Shown here piece by piece: positions 24,891-33,744 of a stretch of 37,607 bases of DNA. The position numbers and the translations under genes are program-made. Under the pieces are notes generated by a model. That model was not told the DNA's origin. It made no database searches and saw only the letters and a program-made list of their open reading frames with translations. The DNA comes from Cyanobacteriota bacterium (GTDB lineage Bacteria > Cyanobacteriota > Cyanobacteriia > PCC-6307 > Cyanobiaceae): the NCBI GenBank assembly GCA_026389315.1, contig JAPLIC010000057.1, positions 1 to 37,607 of the forward strand, read 5' to 3'. Position 1 is the first letter of the stretch. Every line of letters starts with the position of its first letter.

Positions 24891-26456
24891 ATGACTTGGC
24901 TCCGCCGAGATCCCCTCTCCTGGATCGCCCTTGTCCTCGCCGGAGCAGCCAGCCTTGGGACAACGGGGGCAGCACGGGCCAACACCTATCAGGTGAGCCA
25001 GTCCAGCTGGGGCAACAGTGCAGTTGTCAACAGCTTCGCCTGGGCCCTGGCCCAAGCCAATGCCAATCCTGGACTCGACACCATTGACATCGCTGCCGGC
25101 CTGGCTATCGATGTCGATGGGGCCACCCCCCAGATAAGCGACTGGCTGACCACCATCAGCGACAATCTGGCCATCCAGGGCCACGGGGCCACCTTGGTGG
25201 GCAACCCCAGTTTTATTAGCAGCGGTGGCACCATTTACGACAAATTCAACGTGGACGTCTATAAGGGTCCACCGTTGGGGACGGATTTGTTGACCCAGCA
25301 GGCCTTTTCCTTTGCCAAGGTGACAGGGGGCATTGACGTCAGCATCGACCAGCTCGGCATCGATGGCCTCAATGGCTATCTCCAGCTCGGCAATGGCGCC
25401 ACCGCCACCCTCACCGGGGCAACGGCCCGCAACACTGTGAGCTATGGCTCTCCAGGTCGCTCGGTGTTTGAGGCCCTCGATAACTCGGTGCTCAATCTCA
25501 CCAACGTGGTGCTGGATCGCATCAACCCTGAGCTCGATTCCATCGGGGCGGCCTGGAGTGGGGCCATTGCTGGCAGCAATGCCACGTTGAACATGGTGGG
25601 CAGCACCATCAACCGTGCGGCCAGTGCCGCCGGGGCGGTGAATTGGAGTGGTGGTGTTGCCAATGTGGTGTCCTCGATCATCACCCAATCCGGTGGACTC
25701 TCCATCGCCGATGACACCAAGGCTGGAGTTATGAATCTGGTCAACAGCCTGGTTAATGTTTACAGTGTTCAAAACTCTGATATTCAACGGCTCCAGGCGT
25801 TCTTGGGCGGTGAACTCAACATCACCGCCTCCTCGATTCTTCAGGACGCTATTGACAATACTGACCACAGCTCCACCTATTGCATCAACAATCCCTACGA
25901 CTGCGCCGGTAAGCCGCTCACAGCTTTTAACGACGGCAAGATCACACTCAAGCAGAGTCTTGTTCCACTGTTGAACACGGACCTGATTCCTACGGGCGTG
26001 GACTCCTATTCAGAAGCTGCCCTCGGCTTCGCCTCCGGCGGCGACATCGTCGCCCTGGATTCGGTCTGGATCCAACCCACCCCCAACCAGAGCGCGGCGA
26101 GCCTGAAAACTCTCTTGGGTAATCCCAACCTGCTCACTGCGGGCTTGCCTTTGGTGCTTAACGACTTCGGGGGCGGCGTGACGGCCTATCTGCCCTTACC
26201 CAAGGGCGCCTACCCCAACCCCACGGGCCCCCTCATCGACCAAATCGCCGATGCCGATGGCGCCAACCAACTGCTCAGCCCTATCGATGGCAGTGTGATC
26301 AGCGTCGATGTGCTGGGCAATCCCCGCACCCGCCAGGGCCTGCGCAACATTGGCGCTCTTCAGTTCGCCCCGGTTCCAGGCCCCCTGCCCCTGGCTGGCG
26401 CGGCGGCGGCGCTGGGGTGGAGCCGGCGGCTGCGGCGCCGCCTGGGCCATCGCTGA
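24891..26456 (+). CDS. secreted beta-helix-like protein with PEP-CTERM-like tail
   Basis: A 521-residue exported protein. The signal peptide spans about 1-31 (WIALVLAGAASLGTTGAARA, cleavage before NTYQV). The body has short Ser/Asn/Thr-rich repeating strands such as NSVLNLTNVVLD and NATLNMVGSTI, typical of right-handed beta-helix surface proteins, ending in GNPRTRQGLRNIGALQ, a common closing motif. The C-terminal 30 residues have PVPGPLPL, a hydrophobic GAAAALGW and basic SRRLRRRLGHR, matching a PEP-CTERM-type sorting tail and the frameshifted gene at 2512-3502. Only one Cys pair occurs, in YCINNPYDCAG. The ATG at 24891 follows an AT-rich promoter region. No enzymatic motif is seen. Confidence 0.88.
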   Translation: MTWLRRDPLSWIALVLAGAASLGTTGAARANTYQVSQSSWGNSAVVNSFAWALAQANANPGLDTIDIAAGLAIDVDGATPQISDWLTTISDNLAIQGHGATLVGNPSFISSGGTIYDKFNVDVYKGPPLGTDLLTQQAFSFAKVTGGIDVSIDQLGIDGLNGYLQLGNGATATLTGATARNTVSYGSPGRSVFEALDNSVLNLTNVVLDRINPELDSIGAAWSGAIAGSNATLNMVGSTINRAASAAGAVNWSGGVANVVSSIITQSGGLSIADDTKAGVMNLVNSLVNVYSVQNSDIQRLQAFLGGELNITASSILQDAIDNTDHSSTYCINNPYDCAGKPLTAFNDGKITLKQSLVPLLNTDLIPTGVDSYSEAALGFASGGDIVALDSVWIQPTPNQSAASLKTLLGNPNLLTAGLPLVLNDFGGGVTAYLPLPKGAYPNPTGPLIDQIADADGANQLLSPIDGSVISVDVLGNPRTRQGLRNIGALQFAPVPGPLPLAGAAAALGWSRRLRRRLGHR

Positions 26457-26457
26457 G

Positions 26458-26477
26458 GGCCTCCCCTCCGGGGGGCC
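26458..26477 (+). terminator. GC-rich hairpin after the beta-helix gene
   Basis: GGCC-T-CCCC-TCC-GGGG-GGCC forms an eight-pair stem with one bulged T, starting two bases after the stop codon. It is followed by TTACTGC rather than a U-run, so termination strength is uncertain. Confidence 0.5.
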
Positions 26478-26561
26478 TTACTGCTGCCGCAGGGCTTTAT
26501 GGAGGCTTTGCGCATTGGCGCAGGGCATCCACATGTCCCCCATCGGATAGGCCCCGTGGCA

Positions 26562-26780
26562 ATGAAGCTCTACGGCTTTTTTCTGGCCGCTGCTTTGCTG
26601 CTGTTCATCCCTGTTGTGTGGCCCCAGGCCGGGTTGGAGCCTGGGGCCAGGGCGCCGATCAAAAGCAGTAGCGATAGGCCAGCTCCCAGTCCATTAACTG
26701 CTCATTTCACGTCCCAGAAATTTGCGAGCAAAGGAGTTGGAGCTTATCCAGGAGCGAATCTGCGGTCGCAGTCCAGCTGA
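26562..26780 (+). CDS. possible small secreted protein, probably truncated
   Basis: A 72-codon frame starting MKLYGFFLAAALLLFIPVV, a good signal-peptide-like sequence, followed by a Pro/Ser-rich mature part. From about 26707 its reading runs antisense through the IS630-type remnant, so the last ~25 residues are not original. It could be the 5' end of a secreted protein gene broken by the element, or chance. No family was recognised. Confidence 0.25.
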   Translation: MKLYGFFLAAALLLFIPVVWPQAGLEPGARAPIKSSSDRPAPSPLTAHFTSQKFASKGVGAYPGANLRSQSS

Positions 26781-27368
26781 AAGGAGCTGAGCCCTTGTTG
26801 TAGTTGGCGATGAAGCGCTTGGAGTTGCCCCCGGTAGCTGCACCGTCCGCAGCAGCCGCTGGGGATCACTGGCCGCAATAGCATGCCAGGGCCAACTCAC
26901 CACCTCGGCAACGCGCAGGCGATGCAGGGCCACCTCCATGGCCTCTGCGGGGCGGCCAGCGAGGAGGAGGAGTTGCTGCCAGCGGTCGCGGTCGCCCTTG
27001 ATGGGGACGTGTGCATCGAAGTGCCATTGGCTGAGCAGCAAAGCGGCGAGGTAGTTCGGCGGCAGCCAGGGGAGGGTTTCTTCTGGTTCAAGGACCAAGG
27101 GCAGCCCGCTGCGGTCGATCCAGCCGAGGCCGGCCTCCAGGTCGTTCACCAGCTCGGCATCGATGCGGTCTGAGAGGTTGACTTCTACGTGCAATCGCCG
27201 TACTCCCCGCTTGGTCCGCCATCCTTGGTTGCCCGTATTCTGGTAGGAAAGAGCGGCAGCTGGAGCCCGATGACGAGCAGGGCAAGAGCACACGTTATGT
27301 GCCAATTTTCCAAGGACCAGGCCATAACGGTCACAATCAATTGGCCGCAAGTCCACCACCCGCTGCAT
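26694..27368 (-). pseudogene. unknown gene truncated by IS remnant
   Basis: An open frame of 224 residues on the minus strand, divergent from hsdR (starts overlap or abut at 27368/27370). The middle reads as a credible protein (DRIDAELVNDLEAGLGWIDR, LPWLPPNYLAALLLSQWHFD, RWQQLLLLAGRPAEAMEVAL, EVVSWPWHAIAASDPQRLL) and looks globular and helical. From about 26826 to the stop it is out of frame over the transposase remnant, so the native C-terminus is lost. The first ~55 residues look poor and the start may be wrong or displaced by another frameshift. No family was recognised and no function is offered. Confidence 0.45.
26707..26826 (-). mobile_element. IS630-type transposase C-terminal remnant
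   Basis: Read on the minus strand this gives about 39 codons: FIANYNKGSAPFSWTATADS, then LLDKLQLLCSQISGT and a stop at 26707. The WTATAD..L.K...LC..ISGT pattern is the usual end of IS630/Tc1-mariner-type transposases. An in-frame TGA just upstream and the loss of the DDE domain show that only the tail survives. It lies out of frame inside the end of the unknown gene 26694-27368, suggesting insertion then deletion. No inverted repeat was identified. Confidence 0.6.
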
Positions 27369-27369
27369 T

Positions 27370-30235
27370 TTGCCTGACGCTGCTTCCAAACCCGAAGCCC
27401 AGGCCCGTCAACGGATCGATGCCCTGCTGGAGGCTTCCGGCTGGGCGGTGCAGGACCGCAGCGCCATCCACCTGGGCGCGTCCGCCGGGGTGGCCGTGCG
27501 GGAACTGCCTACCGCCGGCGGCGAAGCGGATTACGGTTTGTTTCTGGGCCAGGCGCTGGTGGGGGTGGTGAGGCCAAGCCGGTGGGCGCCACCCTGGGCG
27601 GCGTGGAGGCCCAGACCCTCGCCTACGCCCGCGACACCCTGCCGGGGTTGCCGGTGCCGATCCAGCCACTCCCCTTCCGCTACGAGAGCACGGGAGTGGA
27701 GACGTTCTTCACCAACGGATTAGACCCCGATCCCACGGCGAGGCGGGTATTCAGCTTTCATCGGCCCGAAACTCTTGGTGCGTGGCTGAGTGCGGAGGTG
27801 CTGCGCCGGTCGGGCAAGGCGGACGCGCCTCTGGCGCCAACCCTCAAGGGCCGAATGAGGCTGGCCCAGCAGCTCAACCGCGCCGGCATGTGGCCAGCCC
27901 AGGTCCGGGCCGTGGAAAACCTTGAGGCCAGCATCCGAGCTGGCCGCCTCCGGGCGTTGATCCAGATGGCCACAGGCGGCGGCAAAACCTTCACCGCCAT
28001 TTCAGCGTCTTACCGGCTGATCACCCAGGGCGGTGCCAGGCGCGTGCTGTTTTTGGTGGACCGGGGCAATCTGGGCCGCCAGGCTTTCAAGGAGTTCCAG
28101 GCTTACTCCACGCCCGATGACGGCAGCAAGTTCCACGAGCTATACAACGTTGTCAACCTGAATAGCAATCGAATCGATCCGGTGAACAAGGTGGTGATCA
28201 CCACCATCCAGCGCCTGTATTCGATCCTCAAGGGTGAGCCCGAGTTCGATGCGGCCCTGGAGGAGGAATCGGCGTTTGATGGCCACGGTGCCGCCCTGGG
28301 TCGGGGACCGCAGCCGGTGGTGTACAACGCCCAGCTTCCGCCGGATTTCTTCGATGTGATCGTGGTGGATGAGTGCCACCGCTCGATCTATAGCCTCTGG
28401 AGCCAGGTGATCGATTATTTCGATGCTTTGATCATCGGCCTCAGCGCCACCCCCGGCGGCCACACCTATGCCTACTTCCACCAGAATGTGGTGAGCGAGT
28501 ACCGCCACGAAGAGGCAGTGCGCGACAAGGTGAACGTGCCTTTCTGGGTGTACCAGATCCGCACCCAGGTGGGCGAGCAGGGCGCCACGGTGCAGGCGGG
28601 GCCAGGGCTGGGCGTGTACAAGCGCAACCGGCTTACAAGGGAGGAGCGCTGGGAAGCCCTGGAGGAAGATCTCACCTACTCGCAAACCGCTCTGGATCGC
28701 AGCGTGGTGGTGCCCGACCAGATCCGCACGGTGTTGCGCACGATCCGCCAGAAACTGTTCACCGAGCTTTTTCCGGGCCGCAGCGAGATCCCCAAGCTGT
28801 TGTTCTTCGCCAAGAGTGACAGCCATGCCGAAGACATCCTGCGGATCCTGCGCCAGGAGTGGAGCCTGAGCAATGAGCAGGCGGTGAAGATCACCTACAA
28901 AGCCGAGCAAGATGAATCGGGCAAGGTGGCCCCCTCGCGCCGCCCGGAGCAGCTGATCAAGGATTTCGCCAACGCCTACAACCCCCGGGTGGCGGTGACG
29001 GTGGACATGATCGCCACCGGCACTGACATCAAGCCACTGGAGGGTGTGGTTTTTTTGCGGATGGTGCGCTCCAAGGCCCTGTTTGAGCAAATGAAGGGCC
29101 GGGCTGTGCGGGTAATACCAGACGCCGACTTCCAGGCAATCAGCCCCGATGGCGGCAGCAAGACCGAGTTCGTGGTGATCGATTGCGTGGGGGTGATGGA
29201 GGCGGTGAAGGCCGATCCGCCCCTAGATGGCGACCCCTCGGTGCCGTTTGCAAAGCTGCTGGAGCTGGTGCGAATGGGCAACCGCGACGAAGACGTGCTT
29301 TCGGCCCTGGCCAGCCGCCTGGATCGGATGGAGCGGCGCCTCACCCCCGAACAGAAAACCCTGCTGGCCCAGGTGCCCGACGCCCTAACTCTGCGGGAGC
29401 TGGTGGGTCATGTGCTCGAGCGGCTGGATCCCGACCAAGAAGCGCAGCTTGCCCGCGAGCTCTTCGCTGTGCCCGCCATGGAGGCCCCCACGGAGGACCA
29501 ACGACAACAGGCCCGCAAGCAACTGCTCGATGAAGCGGCCCAGCCGCTGGCCAGCAACCCCCAGCTCTGCCAGGCCCTGCTCACGGTGCGCCAGGCCCAG
29601 GAGATCACCGTGGATGTGCTCACCGCCGACCAGGTGACCTTCGCCGGCGCGAGGCCGGACCAGAACCTCAATTACGAAACCGCCGCCGAGAATCTGACCA
29701 GCGAGTTTGAGACCTATTGCCGCGAGAACCGCGACCAGCTGGATGCCTTGAGCGTGCTGTACGCCAAGCCCTACCGGCAGCGGATCACGCGGGCCAAGCT
29801 GGTGGAGCTGGCCGAAGCGCGATCCAACGGCCACCGCGCCAGTGGACCACCGAAGTGCTGTGGCAGGCCTACGAGCAGGTGAAGGCCAACCGGGTGAAGG
29901 GCGCCAGCAAGGGAAAACACCTCACTGATCTGATCTCCCTGGCCCGCCATGCCCTGGGCGTGGAGGACCAACTGGTGAGCTACCAAGACAAGGCGGCAGA
30001 GCGCTTCGCCGGCTGGTTGGCGCAGCAGGCCAACCGAGGGCGTACCTTCAACGCGGAACAGCTTGGCTGGTTGGAGCTGATGCGCGATCAGATCGTGGTG
30101 GACCTGGAGGTGAGGATGGAAGATCTTGATGAGCCGCCCTTTGCGCAGCAGGGCGGGCTGGGGACGATGTATGCGTTGTTTGGCGAAGAGCTGAGCGCGA
30201 TCTTGTCGGAGCTGAATGAAGTGGTGGCGGCGTGA
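27370..30235 (+). pseudogene. hsdR: type I restriction enzyme R subunit, two frameshifts
   Basis: The motor and nuclease subunit of a type I restriction-modification system. Repaired, it would be 954 residues. The N-terminal nuclease domain has GEADYGLFLGQALVGVV, then the expected EAKP, so the E-x-K pair is split by a one-base deletion at 27570/27571. The helicase core follows in the next frame: MATGGGKTFTA near 200, VDECHRS near 334, SATPGG and the ATGTDIKPLEGVVFLR region. A second lesion near 29820-29825, an extra CG in GAAGCGCGATC, shifts the C-terminal IQRPPRQWTTEVLWQAYEQ into a third frame, ending at 30235. The start is a TTG at 27370; an ATT precedes it. As sequenced it cannot encode a full subunit. 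Its stop overlaps the hsdS start (GTGA). Confidence 0.9.
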
Positions 30236-31650
30236 GTGAGGGGCCTTGGCCGATCGTCTCGCTGGGTGAGCTGATCGCAGCGATCGAAGCAGGCGCCAGC
30301 TTCCGCTGCCGTGAAACACCTCCCGAGACCGATGAGGTGGGCGTCGCCAAGGTGAGCGCCGTGAGCTGGGGATGCTACGACGAAAACGAGAGCAAAACCT
30401 GTCTCAATGCCAGCCGTATTGATCCAAGCCTGCTGATCCAAAAAGGAGACTTCCTGATCAGCCGCGCCAACACGGTTCAGCTCGTCGGAGCCTGCGTGAT
30501 TGCCAAGCGGGTCACCAAACAAGTTATGCTCAGCGACAAGACCCTGCGAATTCAGTTCACAGACTCATCGCTCAAGCCGTGGATATTGCATTACCTCAGA
30601 AGCCGAGAAGGCAGGAACCAGATTGAAGCCCTGTGTACCGGCAATCAGGAGTCGATGCGCAACATCAGCCAGAAAAGCATCCGCCAGATCCAACTGCCGT
30701 TAGCGCCAGCAGAGGAACGTGATCGCGTCATTTGCTACCTGGATCAGCAGCTCAGCAGCCTACAAGCTTCGGTTGAAATCTTCGGTATCATCCAGGCCAA
30801 ACTCAAGCAGGCCCGCGCCAGCATCCTGAAGGCGGCGGTGGAGGGGAGGTTGGTGGAAACGGAGGCGGAGTTGGCACGGCGAAACGCGACTGACTATGAA
30901 AACGCAGAGGCGCTACTCCAAAGATCCTTGGCCGAGAAGAAGCGTCTATTTCAAGAGGGCCAACTGCAAGAAGGAAAACGCAAGACTTGGAAAGAGCCCT
31001 CTCGGCCTGAATGTCATGACATTTCCTCTAAACCAGAAGGCTGGATAATTACATCAATGGAACAAATCGCAGATGTCAGCGGCGGACTCGCAAAAGACTC
31101 CAAAATCACATCTGGCGAATCTTTGCCCTATCTCAGAGTCGCCAATGTTCAGCGTGGCAAACTCGATCTTGAGCACATAAAAACCATTACCTGTCCTTCC
31201 GAGAAGGTGGATGGTCTGCTCCTGAAGAAAGGAGATGTTCTTCTCAACGAGGGGGGCGACAGGGATAAGTTGGGACGTGGGTGGGTCTGGAATGGAGAAA
31301 TAAGTCGCTGCATTCACCAGAACCACGTCTTCAAGGCAAGACTTGCACTGCCAGCCATTCAGCCAATGTTCATCTCTCACTACTGCAATACACTGGGAGA
31401 GACTTATTTCCAGAATGAGGGCAAGCAGACCACCAATCTTGCCTCAATCAGCCTTGCAAAAGTCAGAGCACTCCCTATCTCTCTACCGCCTGCTTCAGAA
31501 CAACTGCGAATCCTGGAAGAGATTGATCGCCGCTTCACCGTCCTCGATCAAGTCGAAGCCACCGTCACAACCAGCCTCACCCGCTGCGGCATGTTGCGGC
31601 AGGCGATTTTGAAGAGGGCGTTTGAAGAACGGCTCATGCCAGCTGCATGA
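30232..31650 (+). CDS. hsdS: type I restriction enzyme specificity subunit
   Basis: The DNA-recognition subunit that directs both methylation and cleavage. It is 472 residues and intact, with two target recognition domains (about 1-150 and 260-400). These are separated by the conserved central spacer LPLAPAEERDRVICYLDQQL with a long helix to ILKAAVEGRLVE, and closed by a matching C-terminal repeat, LPPASEQLRILEEIDRRF to AILKRAFEERL. The start is GTG 30232, overlapping the hsdR stop, so the genes were translationally coupled. The second recognition domain (about 30880-31480) is visibly AT-richer than the rest, consistent with domain exchange. Its partners HsdR and HsdM are frameshifted, so activity would need another M subunit or read correction. 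Confidence 0.93.
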   Translation: MSEGPWPIVSLGELIAAIEAGASFRCRETPPETDEVGVAKVSAVSWGCYDENESKTCLNASRIDPSLLIQKGDFLISRANTVQLVGACVIAKRVTKQVMLSDKTLRIQFTDSSLKPWILHYLRSREGRNQIEALCTGNQESMRNISQKSIRQIQLPLAPAEERDRVICYLDQQLSSLQASVEIFGIIQAKLKQARASILKAAVEGRLVETEAELARRNATDYENAEALLQRSLAEKKRLFQEGQLQEGKRKTWKEPSRPECHDISSKPEGWIITSMEQIADVSGGLAKDSKITSGESLPYLRVANVQRGKLDLEHIKTITCPSEKVDGLLLKKGDVLLNEGGDRDKLGRGWVWNGEISRCIHQNHVFKARLALPAIQPMFISHYCNTLGETYFQNEGKQTTNLASISLAKVRALPISLPPASEQLRILEEIDRRFTVLDQVEATVTTSLTRCGMLRQAILKRAFEERLMPAA

Positions 31651-31809
31651 AGGGCCATCTCGGCTGGAACTAAAACGGTTTTCAATGATGAAGAGGACAC
31701 AAGTTCTACATCCGTTGCCATACGGGTTAAATGAGCTGTGGATTCCGTCCTCTTCCAAGCAAGAAGAGAAGGCTATGTTAATCTAGCATCGATAAATGTT
31801 CTATGTGCC

Positions 31810-32031
31810 ATGAGCTCAACTTCTGATCTGCAAAGCCTTGAGAGTGAATTCAAGAAAAGCTTTGATCGGCTTTCTGCTGCTTACGAAAAACTCCAAGCCG
31901 CCAAGCTTCGCTCTTCCGATGACAAGGAAAGACTCCCGGAAATCAAGAATGCGCAAAAGAATGTCGAAGATATACTCGCGGAAAGCTTCGAACTTGCCAA
32001 GCAGATATCTCAGTTTTATGATAATGTATGA
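31810..32031 (+). CDS. small coiled-coil protein inside the hsd locus
   Basis: A 73-residue acidic, helical protein (MSSTSDLQSLESEFKKSFDR, then EKLQAAKLRSS, KNAQKNVEDILAESFELAKQ). The heptad-like spacing suggests a coiled coil, without Cys, signal or membrane helix. The ATG at 31810 is preferred; a GTG at 31738 would add 24 unlikely residues. It lies between hsdS and hsdM with 20 bp to the hsdM start, is on the same strand and is AT-richer than both. No family was recognised. It could be a regulatory or assembly factor of the restriction system, an anti-restriction or toxin-antitoxin component, or a passenger. All are inference from position. Confidence 0.6.
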   Translation: MSSTSDLQSLESEFKKSFDRLSAAYEKLQAAKLRSSDDKERLPEIKNAQKNVEDILAESFELAKQISQFYDNV

Positions 32032-32051
32032 ACAATTAATTTTTTGTGTGA

Positions 32052-33624
32052 ATGTCGGCAGAAGCTAACCGCATTGTCCAGAAGCTTTGGAGCTACTGCA
32101 CCGTTCTCCGCGACGACGGCCTCTCCTATGGAGACTACCTCGAACAGCTCAGCGTGCTGCTGTTCCTCAAGCTCGCGCACGAGCAAACGCAACCGCCCTG
32201 GAACCAGGAATCTCCCGTACCCGAGGGCTATGACTGGAGCACTTTGACAGGCAAAGACGGTGTGGAGCTGGAAAGCCAGTACCGCCGCATCCTGGAACAT
32301 CTCGGCAAACAGCATGGCCTGCTTGGGCTGGTGTTCCGCAAGGCCCAGAACAAGATCCAGGATCCCGCCAAGCTCAAGCGTCTGATCTTTGATCTGCTCG
32401 ACAAAGAGCGCTGGATGATTCTCAGCGCCGACATCAAGGGCGATGCCTACGAAGGCCTGCTGGAACGCAATGCCCGCGACACTAAAAGCGGCGCCGGCCA
32501 ATACTTCACCCCCAGGCCCCTGATCGACGGAATCATCGAATGCCTTGCCCCCCAGCCGGGGGAAACGATGATCGATCCCGCCTGCGGGACTGGCGGCTTC
32601 CTGATCGCCATGTTCCTTTACATCGTGGCCCATTTTCGTGAAATGACCCGCGAGCAACGGGATCACCTGCGCCACCAGGCCTTGCATGGCACCGACATCG
32701 TGCAGTCGGTGATCCGGCTCTGTGCCATGAACCTGCTGCTCCACAACGTGGGCCCCACGGCGGTGCAAATCGACGAGGTGCGGCGCCAACTTCTGAACGA
32801 CAAAGTGCCGCCGGATCAGGTGGACGACCAACTCGATGCCCTGCTGCCGGTACGCACCGACGACGCTCTGCGGCAGCTGGGATCAAAGCGATACAACATC
32901 GTGGCTACCAACCCACCCTTCGGGCGCAAATCCTCGATCAAGGTGATCGGTGAAGAGGGCGCTGCAGGCAGCGAAGCCATCACCTACGAACGGGATGATT
33001 TCTGGGCCACTACCTCCAACAAGCAGCTCAACTTCCTGCAGCACATCAAGTCGCTGCTCAAGATCAACGGCCGTGCCGCCGTGGTAATTCCCGACAACGT
33101 GCTCTATGAAGGGGGCGCCGGCGAGGTGATCCGTCTCAAGCTCCTGCACGAGTGCGATGTCCACACCCTGCTGCGCCTGCCTACCGGCATCTTTTACGCC
33201 CAAGGGGTGAAGGCAAACGTGCTCTTCTTCGATCGCCGCGCCGGCAGCGCCCAGGCCAGCACCAGGCCTCTGGGTCTACGACCTGCGCACCAACAAGCAC
33301 TTCACCCTGAAGACCAATCCGCTGCAGCGCTCCGATCTCGATGAGTTCGTGGGCCTCTACAAACCCGGCGCCATCGATCAGCGCCAGCCCACCTGGAATG
33401 AGGAGTCCCCCGATGGCCGCTGGCGTAGCTACGCGCTGGAAGAGCTGCTGGCCCGCGACAAGATCAGCCTCGATCTGTTCTGGCTCAAGGACCAAAGCCT
33501 GCTCGATTCCGACAACCTCCCCGAACCCGACGTGATCGCCGCCGAAATCGCCAAAGACCTACGCAGCGTCCTGGAGCAGATGGAGGAGATTCTCGGGGAT
33601 CTGGAGTTAAGCCCGCAAGGTTGA
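32052..33624 (+). pseudogene. hsdM: type I restriction enzyme methylase subunit, frameshifted
   Basis: The N6-adenine methyltransferase subunit. The N-terminal HsdM domain starts MSAEANRIVQKLWSYCTVLR. The SAM-binding motif DPACGTGGFLI is at residue 175 and the catalytic NPPFG at 287. Near residue 406 (about 33267, ACCAGGCCTCTGG) one extra base breaks the frame: the original continues LWVYDLRTNKHFTLKTN to LELSPQG and the stop at 33622-33624, while the sequenced frame ends at 33344. Removing one base restores 523 residues, a normal length. The catalytic part remains intact, but the C-terminal region needed to bind HsdS is lost. It ends 47 bp before the tRNA-Ala. Confidence 0.88.
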
Positions 33625-33671
33625 GCGGCTTGGTGCGCCCACCGAACACCGGATTGCCAGCGTTCGGCCAA

Positions 33672-33744
33672 TGGAGAATAGGGGATTCGAACCCCTGACC
33701 TCTGCGGTGCGATCGCAGCGCTCTACCAGCTGAGCCAATTCCCC
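33672..33744 (-). tRNA. tRNA-Ala (CGC)
   Basis: A 73-nt cloverleaf. The acceptor stem GGGGAAT pairs with ATTCTCC and contains the G3-U70 wobble that identifies alanine tRNAs. The D stem is GCTC/GAGC, the anticodon stem is CTGCG/CGCAG with loop ATCGCAC and anticodon CGC (reads GCG), and the T arm is AGGGG-TTCGAAT-CCCCT. The discriminator is A; CCA is not encoded. The HIP1 palindrome GCGATCGC spans the anticodon loop. The 3' end faces the hsd locus. Confidence 0.96.

Noticed and set aside
24786..25868. A 360-codon minus-strand frame over the beta-helix gene
   Set aside because: It lacks any motif and mirrors the repetitive plus-strand gene, which has a signal peptide and a C-terminal sorting tail.
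27561..27580. Programmed -1 frameshifting in hsdR
   Set aside because: No slippery heptamer (X XXY YYZ) or downstream pseudoknot is visible, and a second lesion of different size occurs in the same gene.
28140..29090. A 316-codon minus-strand frame over hsdR
   Set aside because: Shadow of the helicase region; plus-strand motifs (GGGKT, DECH, SATPGG) are decisive.
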